Assembly (NCBI GenBank): GCA_029288095.1
Contig: JARFPW010000131.1
Span: 1-7,409, forward strand
Length of the DNA stretch: 7,409 nt
Direction of reading: 5' to 3'
Origin: Gemmatimonadota bacterium
Lineage (GTDB): Bacteria; Gemmatimonadota; Gemmatimonadetes; Palauibacterales; Palauibacteraceae
The notes under the pieces were generated by a model that was not told where the DNA came from, did not search any database, and worked only from the letters and a program-made list of their open reading frames with translations. The translations under genes and the position numbers were made by a program. Below are positions 1-6,759 of the stretch, piece after piece. The first letter of the stretch is position 1, and each line of letters starts with the position of its first letter.

Positions 1-2
1 AG

Positions 3-653
3 CTGGCGGAATTCACCACGGCAGTGCTGGGGATGACCGAGGACGTGTGGGACGGGGTCTTCCAGCAGGTCGGTCGGTCATACCAACGCCCGACACTCGT
101 CTTGTTCACAGATGCCGTCCGTTCGGCGTGCGGTCTGAACTCGGCCGCTACCGGGCCGTTCTACTGTCCGCCCGACCAGCAGGTCTACATCGACCTCGGG
201 TTCTTCCGTGATCTTGGCCGTATGGCAGGTGTGTCACCGGCTGAGTTCGACTTCGCCGGGGCCTACGTGATCGCACACGAGGTGGGCCATCACGTGCAGA
301 ACCTCCTCGGAACGTCGTCGGCGGTGCGCGAGGCCCAAAAGAGGTCACCGTCGCAACGAAACGAACTGTCCGTGCTTCTCGAGCTGCAGGCCGATTGCTA
401 TGCCGGCCTGTGGGCCAACCGAGCCAATGCTCTTGGAGGTGGGACTGTCCTGGAGCCGGGTGACGTCGAAGAAGGTCTGCGTACCGCGGCGGCGATCGGA
501 GACGACCGTCTGCTCAAGAATGCCGGGCGCGCGGCATCTCCCGAGTCGTTCACGCACGGATCATCCGCGCAACGCGCTCGCTGGTTACGTGCGGGCCTGC
601 AATCCGGTGACCTCGAGGCGTGCGACACGTTTGCCGAAGCCGGGTATCGCTGA
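3..653 (+). CDS. Neutral zinc metallopeptidase, YpfJ/Zn_peptidase family (5' end outside window)
   Basis: The reading frame is open from the window edge to a TGA at 651-653, giving 216 visible residues of the C-terminal part. The match is to the putative neutral zinc metallopeptidase family (Pfam Zn_peptidase, E. coli YpfJ type). The zinc site HEVGHH is at 276-293. A conserved downstream block reading ELQADCYAGLWAN follows, whose first Glu (codon 381-383) is the likely third zinc ligand. The upstream blocks SACG, GPFYCP and VYIDLGFF are also typical of the family. Family members are usually about 280-300 residues with an N-terminal membrane anchor; that part would lie before the window, so location cannot be judged here. 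The first in-frame start candidate (GTG at 24) is internal, since family-like sequence continues upstream of it. The substrate is unknown for the family. The gene ends 12 nt before pafB, so co-transcription with pafBC is plausible. Confidence 0.88.
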   Translation: MAEFTTAVLGMTEDVWDGVFQQVGRSYQRPTLVLFTDAVRSACGLNSAATGPFYCPPDQQVYIDLGFFRDLGRMAGVSPAEFDFAGAYVIAHEVGHHVQNLLGTSSAVREAQKRSPSQRNELSVLLELQADCYAGLWANRANALGGGTVLEPGDVEEGLRTAAAIGDDRLLKNAGRAASPESFTHGSSAQRARWLRAGLQSGDLEACDTFAEAGYR

Positions 654-665
654 GGCGCCGCGCCC

Positions 666-1775
666 GTGACGCCGGATAGAATCACCAAGACGCAGCGGTG
701 GCTCGATCTACTCGCGTTTCTCTTGGGACGCCGCACTCCCGCTACGGTGGATGAGATATTCGGAGCGGTTCCGGCGTACTGCACGTCGAAAGGGGACGGC
801 TCCGAGACGAGCGTCGATTCGGTCCGCCGGATGTTCGAGCGCGACAAGGACGAACTGCGGTCCGCCGGGATCCCGATCGAAACCGAGCAGTTCTCCGTGG
901 CCTACGGAAGCGAGCCAGCCGAGGGGTACCGGCTCAGGTCCGTGGACTTCTATCTGCCCGATGTGGGCGCCGGGGATCAGGATCATCCTCCTGGCCGCAG
1001 TCGGGGGGATCGTTTCGAAGTAGCCCCCGAGGACCTCGACCTGACGCTCGACGCGTTGCGGGCGGCGCTTGCTATCCCCGACTCGCCGTTTGCGGCAGAC
1101 ACACGCTCGGCGCTGCGGAAGCTCTCGTTTGACCTCGACACCGTCGACGACCAGGCACCCGTGCTTCGACTGTCCAGGGCGGATCACCCTGATCTCCGGG
1201 ACAGCCTGCACCTGCTGTCCGACGCCCTGTTGAGGCGCAAGCAGGTTTCGTTTTCTTACCGGTCGGCATCGGGAGAGCGGCACGAAAGGCGCGATGTCGA
1301 CCCCTACGGCGTCATGTTCGAGATGGGAGCCTGGTACCTCGTCGGGCACGATGAACTTCGCGACGATATCCGCGTGTTTCGGGTCGACCGTATGCAGAAA
1401 CCGACCGTCAATCGCAAGCGCCCCGGAACAGCGGACTACGAAATCCCCGATGGGTTCTCCCTGGAGCCGTATCGAGATCGCCAGGCCTGGCAGTGGGGCC
1501 TCGAGGATGAGGCGGGTCCGGTGCGAGTGGAGTTTTCCGAGCCACTCTCGATGTGGGCGGAGCGCAACCGGCTTGGTCGCTTGGAAGGGGACGGGTCCCA
1601 GGGCTCGACCGTGCGTGTATTCGATGTCCGGCGCGTCGAACCCCTGATCGATTGGATTCTGAGCCTCGACGGTCGGGCCGTGATTCTGGACCCGCCCGAG
1701 GTCGCGTCACGGCTGCGCACAAAGGCCGAGGCCATTCACGAATCGCACTCCGGGAAGCCGGAAGATGATCGATAA
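666..1775 (+). CDS. pafB: PafB-like WYL-domain transcriptional regulator of the DNA damage response
   Basis: The 369-residue protein has the PafB layout. An N-terminal winged helix-turn-helix covers about residues 8-75, with the PafB-like stretch RRMFERDKDELRSAGIPIET at 54-73. A linker follows, then a WYL domain at about 185-250 containing WYL at 223-225 and RVFRVDRM at 236-243, and a C-terminal extension (WCX-like) to about residue 360. PafB acts with PafC as a transcription activator of the LexA-independent DNA damage response in actinobacteria; the WYL domain is thought to sense a nucleic-acid ligand, probably single-stranded DNA. The GTG start at 666 fits the family N-terminus and has a weak GAGG 10 nt upstream (652-655) inside the stop region of the preceding gene. 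The end overlaps pafC by 11 nt, so the two are probably translationally coupled. Assignment as PafB rather than another WYL regulator rests on domain order, the RRMFERDK block and pairing with a second WYL gene. Confidence 0.9.
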   Translation: MTPDRITKTQRWLDLLAFLLGRRTPATVDEIFGAVPAYCTSKGDGSETSVDSVRRMFERDKDELRSAGIPIETEQFSVAYGSEPAEGYRLRSVDFYLPDVGAGDQDHPPGRSRGDRFEVAPEDLDLTLDALRAALAIPDSPFAADTRSALRKLSFDLDTVDDQAPVLRLSRADHPDLRDSLHLLSDALLRRKQVSFSYRSASGERHERRDVDPYGVMFEMGAWYLVGHDELRDDIRVFRVDRMQKPTVNRKRPGTADYEIPDGFSLEPYRDRQAWQWGLEDEAGPVRVEFSEPLSMWAERNRLGRLEGDGSQGSTVRVFDVRRVEPLIDWILSLDGRAVILDPPEVASRLRTKAEAIHESHSGKPEDDR

Positions 1776-2745
1776 GCCGGCTTCCGCGATCGCACAGCTG
1801 TCCAGGCTGTTGTACTTGCTGCCGGCAGCCGCCGGAGAAGAGGGGCTCGCTCTTTCTGAGGCGGCTCGACGCCTCGACGTCGATGAAGAGACGGTGATGG
1901 CCGACATTCGAGATCTGTCGGCCCGTGAGTTCTACCACCCGGCCGGCGGTGCGGAGGATCTCCGTGTGGAACTCGAGGCGGACACCATCCGCGTATGGTC
2001 CGGGGGGAAGTTCAAGCGACCCCGCCGACTCGCGCCTCGAGAGGCCCTGGCCACACACCTGGCCCTGCGCAGATACGCGGCTGGACTCGAGGGTGACGAG
2101 AGAGATCGTGTGATCTCGATCGCCCATCGCATCGCCGCGAACCTGGCAACCGTCCCGGTCGACGACCTGGCGGATCGGTTTTCGCTCGAGGAAGCTGGAG
2201 AGTCCGCCGACCCGACCCTGGCGACGCTGCGGCAGGCGACGGCGGAGCGCGTGCGATGTGAGATCGTTTACGTGACGGCTGACCGGGCCTCGCCGACCGA
2301 ACGGACACTGGATCCATACGGAATCGTCGTGGCTGGAGGGCACTGGTACGTCATCGGCTACTGCGGCGTCAGGAAGGGCGTGCGGGTGTTTCGGATCGAC
2401 CGGATCGTCGATCTGCGGACTACCGGGCGCTCATTCCCCGTCCCCTCCGGTTTCAGGGTGGAGGACTACGTCCGTGACGGTAATGTGTTTCGATCCGACG
2501 ATGCAGTACCGGTGGTGATCAACTATCGAGGGAACGCCGCCGGGCGAATCTCCGGCCATCCCGAGGCGCAGACACGTTCGGACGGGTCCGTCTCGGTACG
2601 CCACTCGGTGGCCGAGCCCGATTGGGCCGTCCGGCATGTGCTCGGCTGCGGTGGAGACGCGATCATCGAGTCACCACCGGAGCTGCGGGAGCGGGTAGCC
2701 GCAGCCGCCGGCCGTCTCAGCCAGCCGCAGAGATCTCTCGAATAA
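1765..2745 (+). CDS. pafC: PafC-like WYL-domain transcriptional regulator, partner of PafB
   Basis: The 326-residue protein has an N-terminal helix-turn-helix at about residues 10-60, with LSEAARRLDVDEETVMADI at 30-48. A middle region follows with the typical RRLAPREAL. The WYL domain at about 150-220 reads WYV at 194-196 instead of WYL and keeps RVFRIDR at 207-213. A C-terminal WCX-like region extends to about residue 315. In actinobacteria PafB and PafC form one activator, sometimes as a single fused protein, and neither is thought to work alone. The ATG at 1765 lies inside the end of pafB, with a weak GGGAAG 7 nt upstream. The fusion-like arrangement and 11-nt overlap support an obligate pair. 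The 3' end runs 29 nt into the end of the convergent VOC gene. The absence of proteasome or Pup genes in the visible neighbourhood does not exclude them elsewhere in the genome. Confidence 0.9.
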   Translation: MIDKPASAIAQLSRLLYLLPAAAGEEGLALSEAARRLDVDEETVMADIRDLSAREFYHPAGGAEDLRVELEADTIRVWSGGKFKRPRRLAPREALATHLALRRYAAGLEGDERDRVISIAHRIAANLATVPVDDLADRFSLEEAGESADPTLATLRQATAERVRCEIVYVTADRASPTERTLDPYGIVVAGGHWYVIGYCGVRKGVRVFRIDRIVDLRTTGRSFPVPSGFRVEDYVRDGNVFRSDDAVPVVINYRGNAAGRISGHPEAQTRSDGSVSVRHSVAEPDWAVRHVLGCGGDAIIESPPELRERVAAAAGRLSQPQRSLE

Positions 2746-3502
2746 CTCCAAACACCGCGCCCATCGGATCCCGAAGCCAGGCGAACCGGCCGACATCGGG
2801 TACGTCCATCGGCGGCACGATGAGGTCGGCTCCCAACTCGGTTCCCCGACGAGCGGCCTCGTCACAATCGGCCACCGCGAAGTACACCACCCAGTGCGGC
2901 GAAACGTCTCCCCACTCCGCCTGCAATTTCACCATGCCGCACTCCGGCGCGCCGCCGCGGAGGAACGACGTGTACGGCCCGATCGGCATGTCCATGGTCA
3001 TCGCTTCCCAGCCGAACAGCTCCTCGTAGAATCCCCGTGCCCTGGCCGGTTCGTCGGTTAGGAGCTCGCACCAGCACATGGACCCCGGCTCGCCCTTCAC
3101 CATCACGCCGCAGTGGTCGCCGGCCTGCCAGAGGCTGAAGGCCGCACCCCGCGGGTCCCGCAACACCGCCATGCGGCCGGCGGTCATGACGTCGAACGGC
3201 GGAACGATGATCGTCCCTCCCAATTCCTCTGCCCGGGCGACTGCCGCGTCTACATCGTCGACCGAGACGTATGCTCCCCAGTTGTCAGGCACCGCGTTTG
3301 GTTGACTGGGATCGACCTGATACATCGCGGCCACGTCCAGTCCGTCGAGCCGGAATCGAACGTACGGAGGGCCGTCTCCCATAGGAGTCTCATCCACCGA
3401 CCAGCCGAACAGCTGCGTGTAGAACGTCCGCGCCGCCCCGGCGTCGCTCGATCCCAGTTCCACCCAACTGAAGGTTCCCGGCGGATTCACCTGCTTGTCC
3501 AT
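2717..3502 (-). CDS. Two-domain VOC (glyoxalase/bleomycin-resistance fold) protein, Rv0577/CFP30B type
   Basis: The 261-residue protein is an internal duplication of the vicinal-oxygen-chelate unit. The first half (about 9-127) has WVEL at 13-16, FYTQLFGW at 27-34 and DPRGAAFSLWQ at 116-126. The second (about 141-255) repeats these as WCEL at 144-147, FYEELFGW at 158-165 and DPMGAVFGVI at 245-254. Length and layout match mycobacterial Rv0577 (CFP30B/TB27.3), which has been linked to methylglyoxal detoxification; the substrate here is not shown by the sequence. It is likely cytosolic, as I see no signal peptide or membrane segment. I chose the ATG at 3502-3500 because GGAGG lies just upstream and family similarity begins there; a GTG-type start 63 nt further up (3565) would add 21 residues unlike the family. 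It is transcribed away from addB and converges on pafC, so it is probably not part of either operon. Confidence 0.88.
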   Translation of the reverse strand: MDKQVNPPGTFSWVELGSSDAGAARTFYTQLFGWSVDETPMGDGPPYVRFRLDGLDVAAMYQVDPSQPNAVPDNWGAYVSVDDVDAAVARAEELGGTIIVPPFDVMTAGRMAVLRDPRGAAFSLWQAGDHCGVMVKGEPGSMCWCELLTDEPARARGFYEELFGWEAMTMDMPIGPYTSFLRGGAPECGMVKLQAEWGDVSPHWVVYFAVADCDEAARRGTELGADLIVPPMDVPDVGRFAWLRDPMGAVFGVIREISAAG

Positions 3503-3506
3503 CCAC

Positions 3507-3511
3507 CCTCC
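3507..3511 (-). promoter_or_regulatory. Ribosome binding site of the VOC gene
   Basis: The minus strand reads GGAGG here, 4 nt before the ATG at 3502-3500. The spacing is a little short, but the site decides this start over the upstream one at 3565. Seen directly. Confidence 0.6.
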
Positions 3512-3583
3512 GAAGTTGTGTCGCCCGTGCCCGGCGATGATCACGATTCGCTCCCAACCTCGCACGGGATCGCGGTCCGCTCA

Positions 3584-3594
3584 ACCCGTCGGGT
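3584..3594. repeat. Short palindrome ACCCG-T-CGGGT upstream of the addB promoter
   Basis: This perfect 5-bp inverted repeat with a single central base ends one base before the tandem TGTCGG copies. If transcription starts at 3630-3631 it covers about -46 to -36, where a -35 element or an operator would lie. It could be an operator half-site pair or chance in GC-rich DNA. No regulator is recognised for it. Confidence 0.3.
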
Positions 3595-3595
3595 C

Positions 3596-3623
3596 TGTCG
3601 GTGTCGGACGCGACTCCTATACT
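3596..3623 (+). promoter_or_regulatory. PafBC-type (RecA-NDp) DNA-damage promoter of addB
   Basis: TGTCGG at 3602-3607, a 10-nt spacer (3608-3617) and TATACT at 3618-3623 match the actinobacterial RecA-independent damage promoter TGTCRG-N10-TAnnnT, the site recognised with PafBC. The -10 hexamer is 7 nt before the ATG at 3631, so transcription should start at 3630-3631. A second TGTCGG lies directly upstream (3596-3601). That copy, followed by TG, matches the extended consensus tTGTCRGtg better, but its distance to the -10 is 6 nt too long. No good TTGACA-like -35 box is seen at 17-18 nt spacing, which fits an activator-dependent promoter. The presence of pafBC about 850 nt upstream supports the reading. 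The motif match is direct; control by PafBC is inference. Confidence 0.75.
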
Positions 3624-3630
3624 GTGCGCC

Positions 3631-6600
3631 ATGCCGCTCCGTATCGTTCGCGCTGGCACGAGTAGCGCTCTCTGGGATACCTGTCTCGAGAGCTTCCTGC
3701 TCTCGTTGGGTGAGCATACCGGTCCGGCGGCCCACGCCTCCCGGCTCTGGGTCGCGCACCGCACCCAACGGGATGCAACCCTGGAAGCTGCCGCCTCCGC
3801 CGGGCTTCCCGGCTGGTTCGATCCTCCGGTTCACTTTCTGTCCGAACTGCGGCAACTGTTCGGGATCACGGAGCGGCCGATCGGGATTCTCACCGGGCGG
3901 CTGCTGGTTGCACGGCTGGCGCGTGAGCACGGCGAGAGCCTTGGCATGCGAGGCCAGGTGGCGGAGAGCGGTCCTGCACGCTCACACATGCTGGATACGC
4001 TGTTCGGAGACCTGCTCTCGGAAGGAGTCGAGCCACGGGAATTGAGGGCAGCGCTAACCGCAGTAGAGACGGAAGACTTCGCCCGGCGACGCAATCGTTG
4101 GGTGGCGGACACCTACGCCGCGTTTCGTGAATCTCTCGTCACCGAGGGACTGTTCGACGCCCGTCAGATCCACGCCCTGGCGGCTGAGCGGGTGGAACGA
4201 GGGGCGCTCGCCGCGGCGGTCCGGGGTGCGCGGAGTCTCCACGTCTACGGAATCACGTCACTCCGACAGCGACGTCGGCTGTTCGAAGCCCTCGCGGAAC
4301 AACAGGGTGTGGAAGTCACCGTGTACCTGGTCAGGGAACCCGAGTCATCCGAGTGGGAGTCCCTGACGAGCGAGATCGTCGACGTCGAAGACGGGTTCGC
4401 CGAAGCGCCGCTGGTTCAGCCGGTTCCCGACGCGATTCGCGAGGCCAGACACGTGGCGCGCTGCGTGAAAAAGCTGCTGGTCGAGGGCGGGAGCCGCCCG
4501 AGGGACATCGCGGTGGTGGCACGTTCCGGCCGCGAGGACACCCGGAGGGTCTATCAGGCACTCAGTGATTGCGGAGTTCCGGCCACGGCTCGTTTGCGTT
4601 CCACTCTGGCCGAGGTGCCTGCGCTGCGGGCCCTGCTGGATCTGTTCCGGGCGCAGGCGGAAGACTGGGACTATCGGGGAGTTCGTTCCGTCACGATGAC
4701 CCCGTATTTCGGCGATCCACTCGATCCCGCGGTGCTTGATTTCCTGGCCTCCCAGCAGCGCATTCGAGGGCTGCCGTCATGGCGTGCGTCCGCGGAGACG
4801 ATCGCTCGCCTGTCCGCCGACAAACTGAACGACCGGGCCCGCCGCCAATTGCGGAATCGCGGCCTGACCGTGGACAGGGTCGAGGCTACCCGACGACGGC
4901 TCGAATCGCTGGAGGAGGCAGTGCGGCCGATGGCGGACTGGCGCACCGAAACCGAATGGATCGACTTCACGCGGGAAATGACGGCGGGCGACGGATTCGG
5001 ATTTCGGCGTCGGGTGTGCCGTGTAGTCGGCGACCGGTATGACGTCGTCCGGCTGGACCAGCGGGCCGTGACCCTGGTCGACTCGTTGCTGAGCGAGTGG
5101 AAGGGACTCGTCCGGGGCCGGTCGAAGTTCGGCGCTGCAGAATGGCATGACCGTCTTCGCCGCCTGCTCGAGGCCAACGAACTTGCTCTGACTACACCCA
5201 TGCAAGAAGGCGTGCAGATCCTGGAGGCCCACGAAGCGGCTCTGACGCCATTCCCGCACCTGTTCGTAGTGCACGCGAACGATGGGGAGTTTCCGAGGGC
5301 GGCGCCCGGTGGCGGAATCTTCTCCGATCGCGAGCGGGCTGAGTTGGGCCGGCAAGGACTGCCCCTGGAAGACCGATCGCTGAACTTGCGGCGCGAACGG
5401 GCGCTGTGGCGATCGGTGACGGCTGGACCCGCGGTGACCGTGACCTATCGAACGGCAACCGTCGGCGGTGTGCCGTTGCTTCCCTCGCTGATGGTTCCCG
5501 ACCACGATGCAACGACAGCACTTCCCAGGACTCTGGCGGGTAGCGCGGACCTGGAGGCGATCAGCCTGGCCGAGCAGCGGGCTCACGACGTGCTGCGGAT
5601 TGCGAGGCTGCGCCGCGGTGACGACGACTCGGCAGCGGAGGTGGCCGACCGTCATTCCGTGCAGCACGCCGTGATCGCGGCGTTCGCCGAGGAGTTGCGC
5701 AGCGGTCGCATGGACGATGTTCCGTCGATCGAGCAGCAACTTGGACTCCCACCCGCCCCGCTCCTCGGGCGCGACTGGCCCGCCTCCGAGCGCGCCCACG
5801 CGTACGCCGGTTGGCTGCGGGACCCGGAAGTACTGGACCACCTGGCCGAGCGCTTTGGTCCCGACCACGTATGGTCGGCCGGTCAGCTGCAGCAGTATTC
5901 CGTGCGTCCGTTCGATTTCCTGCTGCGTCGGGTGTTGCGTATCGAAGATCGTGCCGAAGCCGAAGAGGAGACGACTCCGCTGGCATCGGGCAGCGTCGTC
6001 CACGCCGTGCTGGAATCGTTGCATCGAGCATTGCTGCAGGCCAGCCCGGAGGAATTCGCGGACGCCGAAGGGCTCGTCGACGAAGTGTGTGACACCGTGT
6101 TCGCCGCGGTGGAACGAGAGGCCGAACTATGGCTCGGCCTGCCTGCGATCTGGACGCTCAAACGCGAACATCTGCGCGAAAGGATCCGGAGGTTCGTGGC
6201 GTGGGACGTTCGAACACTTGGCAAGAAGGGAATTCGTCCGATCGCCGTGGAGCACGTGTTCGGTATGGATGGGTCCGATCCGCTCAAGCTGTCGGGTGTC
6301 GACGTGAGCGGTAGACCGGCAGAGCTGCTGCTCGCGGGACGCATCGACAGAGTTGATCTGCTCCCCGGCGGTACGGCTCGTATTGTCGATTACAAGTCCG
6401 GGCAGGTCCCGGCCCGCAAGGGATACGAGGACGGGGCGCTGCTCCAGTCCGCGCTGTACATGCGCGCCTGGGAACACGCGGGCGGTGCGCCGGCCGATCA
6501 GGGCTTGTTTCTCTCCGTGAAGGATCCGGGTCGCGGCTCGCAGTCGGGCCTCCCAGGCGCCCAGGTCGAGGGAGTACTTCGATACGCCTTCTCGATTCCC

Positions 6601-6759
6601 GGCAGGGTGTGCGCGGGCCTGTTCGAACCGGTGCAGGCGCTGTCATCCGGTGATATTGCGGATTGGCAGCCAGGACGAGAGATCACTCGTTCCGATCGAG
6701 TCCTCGGGGCCGGATCCCGGTTCGAAAGTGATTCCACGTACGAGGTGCCCGGTGGCTGA
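3631..6759 (+). CDS. addB: AddB-like (RecC-like/PD-(D/E)XK) double-strand break repair nuclease subunit
   Basis: The 1042-residue protein resembles AddB, the second subunit of the AddAB helicase-nuclease that resects double-strand DNA ends for RecA-dependent recombination. The N-terminal two thirds form an inactive helicase-like region: I find no Walker A motif, and AddB-like blocks occur at about 271-300 (RHVARCVKKLL, DIAVVARS) and 546-560 (HANDGEFPR). The C-terminal RecB-family nuclease domain (about 745-960) has GSVVHAVLE with His791, GRIDRVD with Asp906, VDYKSG with Asp920 and Lys922, and QSALY with Gln939 and Tyr943, so it should be catalytically competent. The usual iron-sulfur cysteines are absent: CPF of the first ligand is RPF (Arg759), and there is no C-terminal CxxC-type cluster. 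I chose the ATG at 3631 over the GTG at 3601 because the latter lies within the promoter; the mRNA is probably leaderless. The stop overlaps the addA start by 8 nt. A RecB-family exonuclease of another helicase pair is the alternative. Confidence 0.85.
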   Translation: MPLRIVRAGTSSALWDTCLESFLLSLGEHTGPAAHASRLWVAHRTQRDATLEAAASAGLPGWFDPPVHFLSELRQLFGITERPIGILTGRLLVARLAREHGESLGMRGQVAESGPARSHMLDTLFGDLLSEGVEPRELRAALTAVETEDFARRRNRWVADTYAAFRESLVTEGLFDARQIHALAAERVERGALAAAVRGARSLHVYGITSLRQRRRLFEALAEQQGVEVTVYLVREPESSEWESLTSEIVDVEDGFAEAPLVQPVPDAIREARHVARCVKKLLVEGGSRPRDIAVVARSGREDTRRVYQALSDCGVPATARLRSTLAEVPALRALLDLFRAQAEDWDYRGVRSVTMTPYFGDPLDPAVLDFLASQQRIRGLPSWRASAETIARLSADKLNDRARRQLRNRGLTVDRVEATRRRLESLEEAVRPMADWRTETEWIDFTREMTAGDGFGFRRRVCRVVGDRYDVVRLDQRAVTLVDSLLSEWKGLVRGRSKFGAAEWHDRLRRLLEANELALTTPMQEGVQILEAHEAALTPFPHLFVVHANDGEFPRAAPGGGIFSDRERAELGRQGLPLEDRSLNLRRERALWRSVTAGPAVTVTYRTATVGGVPLLPSLMVPDHDATTALPRTLAGSADLEAISLAEQRAHDVLRIARLRRGDDDSAAEVADRHSVQHAVIAAFAEELRSGRMDDVPSIEQQLGLPPAPLLGRDWPASERAHAYAGWLRDPEVLDHLAERFGPDHVWSAGQLQQYSVRPFDFLLRRVLRIEDRAEAEEETTPLASGSVVHAVLESLHRALLQASPEEFADAEGLVDEVCDTVFAAVEREAELWLGLPAIWTLKREHLRERIRRFVAWDVRTLGKKGIRPIAVEHVFGMDGSDPLKLSGVDVSGRPAELLLAGRIDRVDLLPGGTARIVDYKSGQVPARKGYEDGALLQSALYMRAWEHAGGAPADQGLFLSVKDPGRGSQSGLPGAQVEGVLRYAFSIPGRVCAGLFEPVQALSSGDIADWQPGREITRSDRVLGAGSRFESDSTYEVPGG
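6742..6745 (+). promoter_or_regulatory. Ribosome binding site of the addA-like gene
   Basis: GAGG lies 6 nt before the GTG at 6752, inside the end of addB. It supports this GTG over another in-frame GTG at 6728. Seen directly. Confidence 0.55.

Noticed and set aside
1916..1937. TGTCGG in pafC as a second PafBC promoter
   Set aside because: The hexamer 10 nt downstream is CTACCA, not TAnnnT, and the site is internal to a gene.
1408..2343. Minus-strand open frame of 311 codons across pafB and pafC
   Set aside because: It lies antisense to two well-supported WYL proteins, has low-complexity Arg/Pro/Ser-rich sequence and no recognisable family.
3503..3565. Longer N-terminus (21 extra residues) for the VOC protein
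   Set aside because: The GGAGG site and the family-like start both point to the ATG at 3502-3500; the extra residues do not resemble VOC proteins.
3601..3630. GTG at 3601 as the addB start, adding ten residues
   Set aside because: The codon lies inside the TGTCGG/TATACT promoter, has no ribosome binding site, and would be upstream of the predicted transcription start.
4777..6024. Minus-strand open frame of 415 codons inside addB
   Set aside because: It is a shadow of a GC-rich gene: the plus-strand frame has clear AddB-family sequence throughout, and the minus-strand product shows no recognisable domain.
6208..6215. GTTCGAAC as a LexA (SOS) box
   Set aside because: It is inside addB coding sequence and lacks the spaced GAAC-N4-GTTC arrangement of the actinobacterial LexA site.
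6603..6751. Cysteine-rich reading frame just upstream of addA (several Cys within about 20 codons), considered as a frameshifted AddB iron-sulfur motif or an AddA extension
   Set aside because: The AddB frame continues with family-like sequence (AGLFEP, then SDRVLGAG), the Cys spacing does not fit CxxC-x5-C, and the GTG at 6752 has its own GAGG site.
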